The notes beneath the pieces are model-generated. The model was not told the origin of the DNA. It worked only from the letters and a program-made list of their open reading frames with translations, and made no database searches. From Candidatus Thiodiazotropha taylori (GTDB lineage Bacteria > Pseudomonadota > Gammaproteobacteria > Chromatiales > Chromatiaceae), in contig JAHRHW010000069.1 in assembly GCA_019100305.1 (NCBI GenBank), positions 1 through 14,037 on the forward strand: 14,037 bases of DNA, written 5' to 3'. The position numbers and the translations under genes are program-made. Numbering within the stretch: the stretch's first letter is position 1; each line of letters starts with the position of its first letter. Of the stretch, positions 4,721 through 11,674 are shown piece by piece.

Positions 4721-6778
4721 TCACGGAAAGCTGATCCTCCAGAAATCGATATAACCTCTCCCTCGGTTGCCCAGATCCTTGACCTGCAGAATCCATTCGC
4801 CATCAGAGGGCTGTTCCGCCAGATCAAGGTGATAGGTTTCAAACAGATCCAGGCCACTGCCACCAAACCCCTTCAAGCTGTGTTTGACTCCACTGGGATC
4901 AATCAGGCTGACTGAGATCTCTCGAATCGATTGATGGACGATACCAACTTCGACTTTGATGCTTCCGGAGGCACCGGCCCGATCCACAAGTATCGGACTC
5001 AGCGCGCCCTGTAGACTCGATTGTGGAATCTCATAGTCCTCACTGTTACTGAATGTCTCGCCACTACCGGGCTCAGGCTGGTCCAGTAGATAGTCGGCAA
5101 CAAGATTGAGATCCGAGAAGGCACTGTAGCCATGCAGCATCACGTAGTATCTGCCGGCCGGGGCGGGTCTGATGACACACGCCTCGTCATTGCCATACAG
5201 ATAGGGACGGCAGTCGAACAGATCCAGGTCGGGTTTGGCTTCACGTCGCACATAGAGGTCTGCATCACCGATGCCGGCGTAGCTCTGCAGGGTCAGACTG
5301 CTGGCACCGGGTGGAACGTCAATGGCAAAAAAGTGTTGACTCTCCAACTCACCGTTCAGTCCGGTCTGCGCGACACCATCCTCAAGCATCGTTACACCGG
5401 GTTCATCGGTGCTCAGCATCTCCACTGCGGTACGGGCATCCAGAATACCTTGACCGCAACCCGGACAGCCACTCGGAAACGGCCGGGCACTGCGCCTCAG
5501 GATATCGGCGACCTCATCCGGTGTGATCCGGGGATTGATGCCGTAGAGTAGCGCGGCGACACCACTCACATGCGGGGTGGACATACTGGTGCCACTCATC
5601 AACCGATAGCTTTCGCGACCGGGCCCAATGACGCCGTCGTTATGGGTCGACAGGATTCCGCTGCCTGGTGCAGCCAAATCGACAACAGCTCCGAAATTGG
5701 AAAAACCGGCGAGCGCACCATCCTCATCGGTTGCCGCGACGGTAATCACCCCAGGGCAGTTGGCCGGGGCAAACCCTGAACTCTCTCGATTGTCGTTCCC
5801 CGCCGCGACGACGATGGTGGCGCCTCTCTGGCGTGCGATATTGATTGCTTCCAATGCGGTTTCCGGGCAGCTGTCCGATCGGCCACCCAAGCTCATATTA
5901 ATGACTTGCGCCGGATTGGGATTGAGTGGTGCTCCAGCAACGGCGGCGCCGGCCGCCCAGACAACTCCGTCTGTGATATCCGACAGATAACCACCGCATC
6001 GACCCAACACTCTCACCGGTACAACCTTCGCCTGATAGGCAACCCCGGCAACCCCCAGGGCATTGTCGGTAACCGCGCTGACCGTCCCGGCTACATGGGT
6101 GCCGTGCCAGTCACTGATGTACTCATTGCAACTTGGGGCATAGTTGCCGGGATCGGTGGCATCCCCGTCGCGACCATCCCCATCGTTGGCGGCAAATTCA
6201 TCGCTCACCATGTCATAACCGGGTAGAAGATTGGCATTCAGATCCGAATGGGGCTGGTAACCACTGTCGATGACAGCCACCACCGTTGTTTCACCCTGGG
6301 CCAGGTCCCAGGCCAGAGGCAGATTGATGCCGCCGACCTGCTGGAAGTAGTGCCACTGCTCACGGTATCTGGGATCATTCGGGGTGAGTTGCGGCGTCAT
6401 GATCAGATCCGGTTCCGCGTATTCGATCTGAGGTTGCCGGGTAACGTCATCCGTCAGTATCTGCATATCCTCAAATGTGATCTTACGACTCAGTTGGATC
6501 ACATGAGCGCCGCTGAATGTCTCTCTGACAACGGTTGATGAAGTGCCGGTAAACGTTGCTACCAGATCGGCCAGATTCTGAGGGTCGGCCTCCTCACCCT
6601 CGCTTTGTTTGTATTTGATGATAAGTCGGTCAGTGGCATTATCGTAGGCTCGATCATTTGTTGATGGGGCAATCGAGGGATCGATCAGCTCTCCTGCATT
6701 CGAGCTGGAGGAGACAAAAACAGACAGTGTCAGAAGACTGGCCTGACGGGCCAATTGAAACAATCTTCTTAATTTCAT
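4721..6778 (-). CDS. Secreted subtilisin-like serine protease (peptidase S8) with PPC and P domains
   Basis: A 685-residue extracellular protease precursor. The order is: signal peptide (1-28), propeptide (about 50-125, ending IEYAEPD as in inhibitor-I9-type prodomains) and S8 catalytic domain (about 150-455). The triad is Asp171 in AVIDSG, His225 in DWHGTHVAGT and Ser398 in MSGTSMSTPHVSG, with oxyanion Asn328 in AAGNDN, so the enzyme looks intact. A pre-peptidase C-terminal (PPC) domain covers about 465-565 (DADLYVRR, GRYYVMLHGY). A proprotein-convertase P domain covers about 575-685 (VSLIDPSG, GEWILQVKDLG). Cysteine pairs fit a disulfide-bonded secreted protein. I chose the ATG at 6778, with GGAG 5 bases upstream; an ATG at 6835 would add 19 residues that spoil the signal peptide. 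The gene is monocistronic and convergent with the PEP-CTERM gene. The natural substrate is unknown. Confidence 0.93.
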   Translation of the reverse strand: MKLRRLFQLARQASLLTLSVFVSSSSNAGELIDPSIAPSTNDRAYDNATDRLIIKYKQSEGEEADPQNLADLVATFTGTSSTVVRETFSGAHVIQLSRKITFEDMQILTDDVTRQPQIEYAEPDLIMTPQLTPNDPRYREQWHYFQQVGGINLPLAWDLAQGETTVVAVIDSGYQPHSDLNANLLPGYDMVSDEFAANDGDGRDGDATDPGNYAPSCNEYISDWHGTHVAGTVSAVTDNALGVAGVAYQAKVVPVRVLGRCGGYLSDITDGVVWAAGAAVAGAPLNPNPAQVINMSLGGRSDSCPETALEAINIARQRGATIVVAAGNDNRESSGFAPANCPGVITVAATDEDGALAGFSNFGAVVDLAAPGSGILSTHNDGVIGPGRESYRLMSGTSMSTPHVSGVAALLYGINPRITPDEVADILRRSARPFPSGCPGCGQGILDARTAVEMLSTDEPGVTMLEDGVAQTGLNGELESQHFFAIDVPPGASSLTLQSYAGIGDADLYVRREAKPDLDLFDCRPYLYGNDEACVIRPAPAGRYYVMLHGYSAFSDLNLVADYLLDQPEPGSGETFSNSEDYEIPQSSLQGALSPILVDRAGASGSIKVEVGIVHQSIREISVSLIDPSGVKHSLKGFGGSGLDLFETYHLDLAEQPSDGEWILQVKDLGNRGRGYIDFWRISFP

Positions 6779-7474
6779 AGGTACTCCATGTATTCTGGTT
6801 CCATAGTGTTGTTGATTGGCCAGTCTTATGAACAAGTGGAGCCACGGACTGGCAACTCTCGATGGTTTAATGAAGCACGGAGAAGTTATGGGAGTGCAGG
6901 TTGCTAACAGAAAACGATAGTTTGAACACCACTGTATCGCTGATCTTCAATCTCAGATTGAGGTCGCGGTAAGTGCAATGATTTCGATCGGTAAGCCAAG
7001 CATCCATGACTTGTTCAGAGCTTCCTTGATGATGGATAGATCGTCGTAAAACTGAACGAACACCTTTCCTGTATCCAATTGCAAACTGTTTTATTTGAAT
7101 CGGTTCAACTGAATAGTGAGAAGGCGGTTACAGTATACTGAACTCTCTTTTAGAGAGGTAGTAAAAGTGTGATCGTTATATTGGTTTTTTTGGAATCGGC
7201 TAACCGGATATGCAAATGATCAAGGTTTAAAAGAAGATGTAATTCTTTATCGCTTAAATTATAAGTTTCAGCTGACCTGTAAGATTAAGGAAGAATGTTC
7301 TAACAGTTTAATCTTTGTGATTTTACCCAACTGACTATGAAAAGAGGCCTGCACATCAATAACGCCCATGATTAGAGGTGCCTGGCGACACCGGAGTCCC
7401 AGTGAGGAGCAAAGCGACGATCACCTAGACCTGCTTGTTTTGTGCTGATCCGTCTCTTTGTTTCCCAACGATAC
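6779..7474. other. Long AT-rich intergenic region
   Basis: About 700 bases lie between the protease start and the end of the next gene, clearly richer in A+T than the coding DNA on either side. It must hold the protease promoter on the minus strand, but no -35/-10 pair stands out. The only possible coding sequence I see is a 36-codon frame at 6953-7063. A small hairpin CTCTC-TTTTA-GAGAG lies at 7143-7157. No RNA gene or mobile element is recognisable. Confidence 0.5.
6953..7063 (-). CDS. Possible 36-residue small protein or gene remnant
   Basis: A GTG-initiated frame with AGGAAAG just upstream encodes FVQFYDDLSIIKEALNKSWM followed by LGLPIEIIALTATSI. The composition is protein-like: an amphipathic charged first half, a hydrophobic second half and few rare residues, whereas the surrounding DNA shows no such frame. 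An in-frame stop lies about 14 codons upstream, so it is either a genuine small protein or the tail of a decayed gene. I recognise no family. The start codon choice is uncertain. Confidence 0.25.
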   Translation of the reverse strand: MFVQFYDDLSIIKEALNKSWMLGLPIEIIALTATSI

Positions 7475-7771
7475 CTAATGTGTATGGTCTTCGATCTCAG
7501 AGTAGGCCTCGACGGAAATGCGCTTTGCCAGTTTTCCCATATCGTCCATTTGTTCGGGTTTCGCATTTCCCCAGAACTGTTTCCAAGCGCCGTACGACTC
7601 CCACTTGGCAATCGTCAATACCTCCGTTTCATTTTTATGCCCCTTGAGCATGAAGCTGCCCAGGGCGCCTGGAACGGATGCATGAATTCGATTCGTTGTG
7701 GTACGCCAGGTTTTCTTGAACTCTTCAAAATTCTCCGGCGCCACTTCCCAATGATAAATTACTCGAAACAC
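7475..7771 (-). CDS. Antibiotic biosynthesis monooxygenase (ABM)-like small protein
   Basis: About 98 residues with the pattern of the dimeric alpha/beta-barrel ABM superfamily: an N-terminal strand VFRVIYHWEVAP, a helix with FEEFKKTWRTTT, a VPGALGSFML strand, the EVLTIAKWES strand and helix start, and a C-terminal region with KLAKRISVEAYSE. Members include quinol monooxygenases, haem-degrading enzymes and many uncharacterised stress proteins; conserved aromatic residues are present but the activity cannot be assigned. I chose the GTG at 7771, which has GGGGG 5 bases upstream and matches the usual N terminus of the family. An ATG at 7840 would add 23 residues but lacks a ribosome site. It is a single gene on the minus strand, divergent from the YgbA-like gene. 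Confidence 0.75.
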   Translation of the reverse strand: MFRVIYHWEVAPENFEEFKKTWRTTTNRIHASVPGALGSFMLKGHKNETEVLTIAKWESYGAWKQFWGNAKPEQMDDMGKLAKRISVEAYSEIEDHTH

Positions 7772-8157
7772 TCTTTCCCCCGAAGGCCCACTAATTGGTT
7801 TATCACATAATAGGACATTGTTTGACCAAACACTCACCATACCGGCGAATGCTGGATTTCAGAATGCAGTGCTCACAAACTGATTACCTCGTGTGTGGCT
7901 ATTACCCTTTCAAACCTGGGTATTTAATAATCCCGCATGTGAGGTGGTTATCAATGTGATTGCCTGGAGGAGTGGTTTTGAATTATGTTTACTTTAACCT
8001 ATCCGGAATTTCACTACTGCTGTTCAGAAAAATAGGCCTCTCGCCTTGATTTCGGTTAAGCCATTCAATTCCGCTCTCAGGTATAAAACAATTACCAATT
8101 GGATGGGCGTTTATTAACTTCAACCCCTTGTATATCAGGTAGACATCAGCTGAATCA
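7772..8157. other. Divergent intergenic region between the ABM-like and ygbA-like genes
   Basis: About 390 bases that should hold promoters for both divergent genes. TTGAT-TTCG-GTTAA (8046-8059) matches 8 of 10 positions of the FNR/DNR-type core and lies about 100 bases before the ygbA-like ATG. CCAATTGG (8095-8102) is a perfect 8-bp palindrome. A GGAGGAG ribosome-site-like sequence (7966-7972) precedes a short 23-codon frame. None of these is certain. Confidence 0.35.
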
Positions 8158-8493
8158 ATGAGTCGTCGAATCAAGCGTGAACAAAAAACCATCGGAGCCA
8201 TGATGGTGATCTATTGCCGGGATAAGCACGGTACGGATGGCACGCTTTGTGAGGCGTGTGAGAAACTCCTGGATTACGCGAAACGGCGGCTGGAGTCCTG
8301 TCCATTCGAGGATCAGAAACCGGCCTGCAATCACTGCACCGTCCACTGTTACTCTCAGCAGATGCGTACCCAGGTGCAGGATGTGATGCGCTATGCCGGT
8401 CCCAGGATGCTGCTGCGTCATCCTCTGCTGAGCCTCTACCATCTGCTGGATAAGTTTCGCAAAGTTCCTCAACTACCCAAAGGTAAGAAGTAG
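8158..8493 (+). CDS. YgbA-like 'nitrous oxide-stimulated promoter' family protein
   Basis: A 111-residue cytoplasmic cysteine-rich protein of the YgbA_NO family. It has the family's spaced cysteines C20, C31, C34, C48, C57, C60 and C64 within CRDKHG, LCEACEKLLDYAKRRLESC and KPACNHCTVHCY, followed by QVQDVMRYAGPRMLLRHPLL (73-92), the strongly conserved C-terminal half. Family members are induced by nitric oxide through NsrR-type control in enterobacteria and aid recovery from nitrosative stress; the cysteines probably bind metal or an iron-sulfur cluster (inference). The start ATG has only a weak ribosome site. An FNR/DNR-like half-palindrome lies in the upstream region. The gene stands alone, with no nitrate or NO reductase genes in view. 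Confidence 0.9.
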   Translation: MSRRIKREQKTIGAMMVIYCRDKHGTDGTLCEACEKLLDYAKRRLESCPFEDQKPACNHCTVHCYSQQMRTQVQDVMRYAGPRMLLRHPLLSLYHLLDKFRKVPQLPKGKK

Positions 8494-8510
8494 CCCTGAA
8501 TCTTCGCGGC

Positions 8511-8542
8511 ACCGACTCGGCCCCTCTGTCGGTAGGTCTTTT
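8511..8542 (+). terminator. Probable terminator of the ygbA-like gene
   Basis: ACCGAC (8511-8516) pairs with GTCGGT (8528-8533), followed after three bases by a TCTTTT tract (8537-8542). It sits about 20 bases after the stop codon. The stem is short and the T run interrupted, so the strength is moderate. Confidence 0.5.
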
Positions 8543-8828
8543 CAGGTGTGCTGAAACCGACACAAAATTTCATGATTCGGCTTCACGCACCATACTACAA
8601 TTTTCCCTCGATCATGTTTCCGTAACAATTACCGGGCTAGAATGGGTTTTAAAACCGGTTAGGATGAGTTTGCGGGATAAGTTTTGAAAGATTGCTGGCC
8701 ATTGCTGAGCAGAGAGTGACTCAGGTACTGGTTTTCCTGGATCCCGGCATTCGCCAGGATGAGATAGGCGGATAGATGAGCCGAACCAGCAATCAGAGAA
8801 TCGATCAATAATAAAAGAGGAGCATGGC
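8543..8828. other. Leader region of the glycoside operon
   Basis: This region holds no credible gene. A TAGAAT hexamer at 8638 could be a -10 element, but the -35 match is poor. A palindromic repeat sits at 8735-8760. The region ends in the AGAGGAG ribosome site (8815-8822) of the glucose dehydrogenase gene. Confidence 0.35.
8735..8760. repeat. REP-like intergenic palindrome
   Basis: TCCTGG (8735-8740) pairs with CCAGGA (8754-8759); alternatively ATCC-GGC pairs with GCC-GGAT around ATTC. The sequence resembles short dispersed palindromes of the form 'ATCCCGGC..TCGCCGGGAT' that are scattered between genes in many proteobacteria. Only one copy is visible here, so its repeated nature is inferred. 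Confidence 0.45.
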
Positions 8829-9644
8829 ATGAGCGGACAACAGGCAGATCTGCTGAGTGGACAACGGGCCATCGTTACCGGGGCCAATTCCGGTATTGGG
8901 GAAGCAGTGGCCAAGGGGTTGGCCGGGGCCGGTGCGAAAGTGGCGGTCAACTATGTGGTCAACGAACCAGAAGCCCTAAGGGTGGTCGAGGAGATCGAGC
9001 AGCTCGGCGGTGAGGCGATGGCGGTCTTTGCCGACGTCAGCAACGAAGCGGATGTGGAAAGGATGTTCGAGCAGGTCATCGAGGCCTGGCAGAGTGTGGA
9101 TGTTCTGGTCAACAATGCCGGTATCCAGCGGGATGCGGCCTTTGTCGATATGAGCCTCGATCAATGGAACAAGGTCATGGATGTCAATCTGACCGGCCAG
9201 TTTCTCTGCACCCGTGCTGCTGCCCGGGAGTTTCTGCGACGCGGCGTGGATCAGAGTCTCTCCTGTGCCGCCGGCAAGGTGATCTGCATGTCCTCCGTGC
9301 ATGAGGTGATCCCTTGGGCTGGTCATGTCAACTACGCCGCCTCCAAGGGTGGGGTGATGATGTTCATGCAGAGTGTGGCTCAGGAGCTCGCTCATCAGAA
9401 GATCCGGGTCAACGGGATTGCACCGGGAGCAATCAAAACACCAATCAATCGTTCTGCCTGGGAGACACCGGAGGCCGCCGCATCATTATTGGAGCTGATC
9501 CCCTATGAGCGTATCGGTGATCCGGATGATATCGCCAAGGCAACCGTCTGGCTCGCTTCGGATCAGTCCGACTATGTGACCGGCACAACCCTGTTCGTCG
9601 ATGGCGGCATGACCCTCTATCCGGGATTCCGAGAGGGTGGTTGA
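8829..9644 (+). CDS. Glucose 1-dehydrogenase (short-chain dehydrogenase/reductase)
   Basis: A 271-residue classical SDR. The coenzyme motif is TGANSGIG (17-24), followed by NNAG (95-98). The catalytic set is Asn120, Ser155/Ser156, Tyr169 and Lys173 (YAASK). Segments SSVHEVIPW (155-163), PGAIKTPIN (199-207), IPYERIGDP (224-232) and YVTGTTLFVDGGMTLYPGF (249-267) closely follow Bacillus-type glucose 1-dehydrogenase (EC 1.1.1.47), which oxidises beta-D-glucose to gluconolactone with NAD(P). The segment RRGVDQSLSCAAGK (137-150), just before the catalytic serines, looks unusual compared with that family. The ATG at 8829 has AGAGGAG 6 bases upstream; an ATG at 8824 hits a stop at once. The next gene starts one base after the stop. 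The context supports a sugar-oxidising role; a related sugar substrate is possible. Confidence 0.87.
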   Translation: MSGQQADLLSGQRAIVTGANSGIGEAVAKGLAGAGAKVAVNYVVNEPEALRVVEEIEQLGGEAMAVFADVSNEADVERMFEQVIEAWQSVDVLVNNAGIQRDAAFVDMSLDQWNKVMDVNLTGQFLCTRAAAREFLRRGVDQSLSCAAGKVICMSSVHEVIPWAGHVNYAASKGGVMMFMQSVAQELAHQKIRVNGIAPGAIKTPINRSAWETPEAAASLLELIPYERIGDPDDIAKATVWLASDQSDYVTGTTLFVDGGMTLYPGFREGG

Positions 9645-9645
9645 T

Positions 9646-11634
9646 ATGTCCGACCTGGTTCGTTTCGGGCGTGATATCTGTGGTGATCTGGCTCAGGCAG
9701 AGCGTCGTGAGTGGTGGCTCACCAATGGCCTTGGAGGTTACGCTGGAGGCACCATCGCCGGCACCCTGACCAGACGCTACCACGGCCTGCTGATTGCGCC
9801 CTTGCATGGGGCGATGGACCGGCAGCTGCTGATGGCCAAGGCGGATGCCACCCTGGATCTGGCCGGAAGAGAGTGGCCTCTGTTTACCAATCGTTGGTAC
9901 GGGGATGTGGTGCAACCGGCCGGATATCGGAATATCGAGCAGTTCCGTCTGCAGGGGCGGATGCCTGTCTGGCGCTTCGCCTGTGCCGATCGCATCGTGG
10001 AGATGCGGATCTGGATGGTGGCGGGAGAACACACCACCTATGTGGCATACCGCTGCAGTGGCGGAGGCGACGAACCGGCCAGCCTCAGGTTGAAGCTGTT
10101 GATGAACCATCGTGACCATCATGGCAACATGCCGGTAAGGGGCACTACCGCCGCGCTCAAACAGAGAGACAACCGATTGGAAATCGAATGGCCGGAGGGC
10201 GGGCGACTCTATCTGCACACCACCCCGGCGGAGATGGAACCCAGGCAGGATTGGCATGAAGGTTTTCAATTGAAGCGGGAAACGGAGCGCGGCCTTGCCG
10301 ACATCGACAACAACCTCTCTTTGGGGCAACTGATCTTTACCTTGCAGGAGAATGAATGGGTAGGCTTTGCAGTCACCCTGAATGACCGACTCCAGTTCGA
10401 TCTACCCGCTGCGATGCAGAGTTTTCTGGATCGTGATAAGAGTCTTAGTCAACCTCCATCAGAAGGTGTCAGCGAACCCGATTGGGTAGCGCAAATGCGT
10501 CTATCGGCAGACAGCTTCCTGATCAAAAGAGTGCTGCCCTCTGGTGAATTGGGAGATTCGATTGTCGCCGGTTATCCCTGGTTTGGTGATTGGGGCAGAG
10601 ACACCATGATTTCCCTTGCCGGACTGACCCTGGCTGTCGGTCGCCTGGCGAGTGCTCGCTCCATACTAATGAGTTATGCCAAGCTGGTGGATCAGGGGCA
10701 ACTGCCCAATCGCTTCACAGACCGGGGTGAAACTGCGGAATACAACACGGTCGATGCCGCACTCTGGTACTTCGATGCCTGGCACGCCTATCTCGAAGCC
10801 GGTGACGATCTGGATAGTCTGCAGCAGATCTATCCGGTACTGCAGAGCATCATCGAGTGGCACATCAAGGGCACCCGATACGGCATTGGTATGGATCCCC
10901 AGGATCATCTGCTGCACGCCGGGGAGGCCGGGGTTCAGTTGACCTGGATGGATGCGAAGGTCGGCAACTGGGTGGTGACACCGCGTACTGGCAAAGCCGT
11001 GGAGATTAATGCACTTTGGTATAACGCTTTGATGATCATGGCAGGATTCGCTGAACGCCTGGGTGAGTCGGCCACAGACTATGCTGAATTGGCTGAGGCG
11101 GTTAAAACCAGCTTCAAGCGCTTTACCCATCCCGATGGGGAGGGCCTGTTTGATCTGTTGGATGGGCCGAATGGTGACGATTCCAGTCTACGTCCCAACC
11201 AGATTCTGGCGGTGAGTCTGCCTCACTCACCACTGGATTCCAAACAACAGAAACAGGTAGTGGAGATCTGCTCCCGTGAGCTACTCACTTCCCATGGGTT
11301 GCGTTCCCTGAGTCCGCGTCATAAAGACTATGCCCACCACTACAAAGGTGGCGTTGCGGATCGGGATGGGGCCTACCATCAGGGCACGGTGTGGGCCTGG
11401 CTGCTGGGCCACTATGCCTGGGCAGAGTATCGGGTGCGTGGCGATGCCGTGGCGGCACAGCAGCGCCTGGAACCTCTGGGAGATCATCTGAAGGATGCGG
11501 GGCTTGGTCATGTCAGCGAGATTTTCGATGCAGACCCACCCCATCAGCCCAGAGGGGCACCGGCTCAGGCCTGGTCCGTGGCAACCATTCTGGTGGCCTG
11601 GCAACGACTGCAGCAGATCATCAATGGGCAGTGA
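9646..11634 (+). CDS. Glycogen debranching enzyme / amylo-alpha-1,6-glucosidase (GH133 type)
   Basis: A 662-residue cytoplasmic enzyme with the two-part layout of bacterial GDE proteins. The N-terminal domain (about 18-220) begins EWWLTNGLGGYAGGTIAGT and RRYHGLLIAPL. The C-terminal (alpha/alpha)6-barrel (about 285-655) contains GYPWFGDWGRDTMIS (309-323), LPNRFTDRGETAEYNTVDAA, WMDAKVGNWVVTPRTGKAVE, LRPNQILAVSLP and DGAYHQGTVWAWLLG, all hallmark blocks of this family. It hydrolyses alpha-1,6-linked glucose at branch points of glycogen-like glucans and releases free glucose. No signal peptide is present. Its ATG follows the dehydrogenase stop by one base, with a GAGGG ribosome site inside that gene, so the two are co-translated. 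Free glucose from this reaction would be a substrate for the preceding glucose dehydrogenase. The exact glucan or glycoside is inferred. Confidence 0.9.
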   Translation: MSDLVRFGRDICGDLAQAERREWWLTNGLGGYAGGTIAGTLTRRYHGLLIAPLHGAMDRQLLMAKADATLDLAGREWPLFTNRWYGDVVQPAGYRNIEQFRLQGRMPVWRFACADRIVEMRIWMVAGEHTTYVAYRCSGGGDEPASLRLKLLMNHRDHHGNMPVRGTTAALKQRDNRLEIEWPEGGRLYLHTTPAEMEPRQDWHEGFQLKRETERGLADIDNNLSLGQLIFTLQENEWVGFAVTLNDRLQFDLPAAMQSFLDRDKSLSQPPSEGVSEPDWVAQMRLSADSFLIKRVLPSGELGDSIVAGYPWFGDWGRDTMISLAGLTLAVGRLASARSILMSYAKLVDQGQLPNRFTDRGETAEYNTVDAALWYFDAWHAYLEAGDDLDSLQQIYPVLQSIIEWHIKGTRYGIGMDPQDHLLHAGEAGVQLTWMDAKVGNWVVTPRTGKAVEINALWYNALMIMAGFAERLGESATDYAELAEAVKTSFKRFTHPDGEGLFDLLDGPNGDDSSLRPNQILAVSLPHSPLDSKQQKQVVEICSRELLTSHGLRSLSPRHKDYAHHYKGGVADRDGAYHQGTVWAWLLGHYAWAEYRVRGDAVAAQQRLEPLGDHLKDAGLGHVSEIFDADPPHQPRGAPAQAWSVATILVAWQRLQQIINGQ

Positions 11635-11674
11635 ATGCCTTTAATAATCCTCAACACAATTGGCAGGAGCGGGG

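Noticed and set aside
7143..7157. Small hairpin CTCTC-TTTTA-GAGAG
   Set aside because: Only five base pairs, with no T tract and no nearby gene end; expected by chance in AT-rich DNA.
9445..10329. Minus-strand open frame of about 290 codons opposite the dehydrogenase and debranching genes
   Set aside because: It lies antisense to strongly conserved family motifs and its translation is low-complexity with frequent H, P, R and Q, as expected for a shadow of GC-rich coding DNA.
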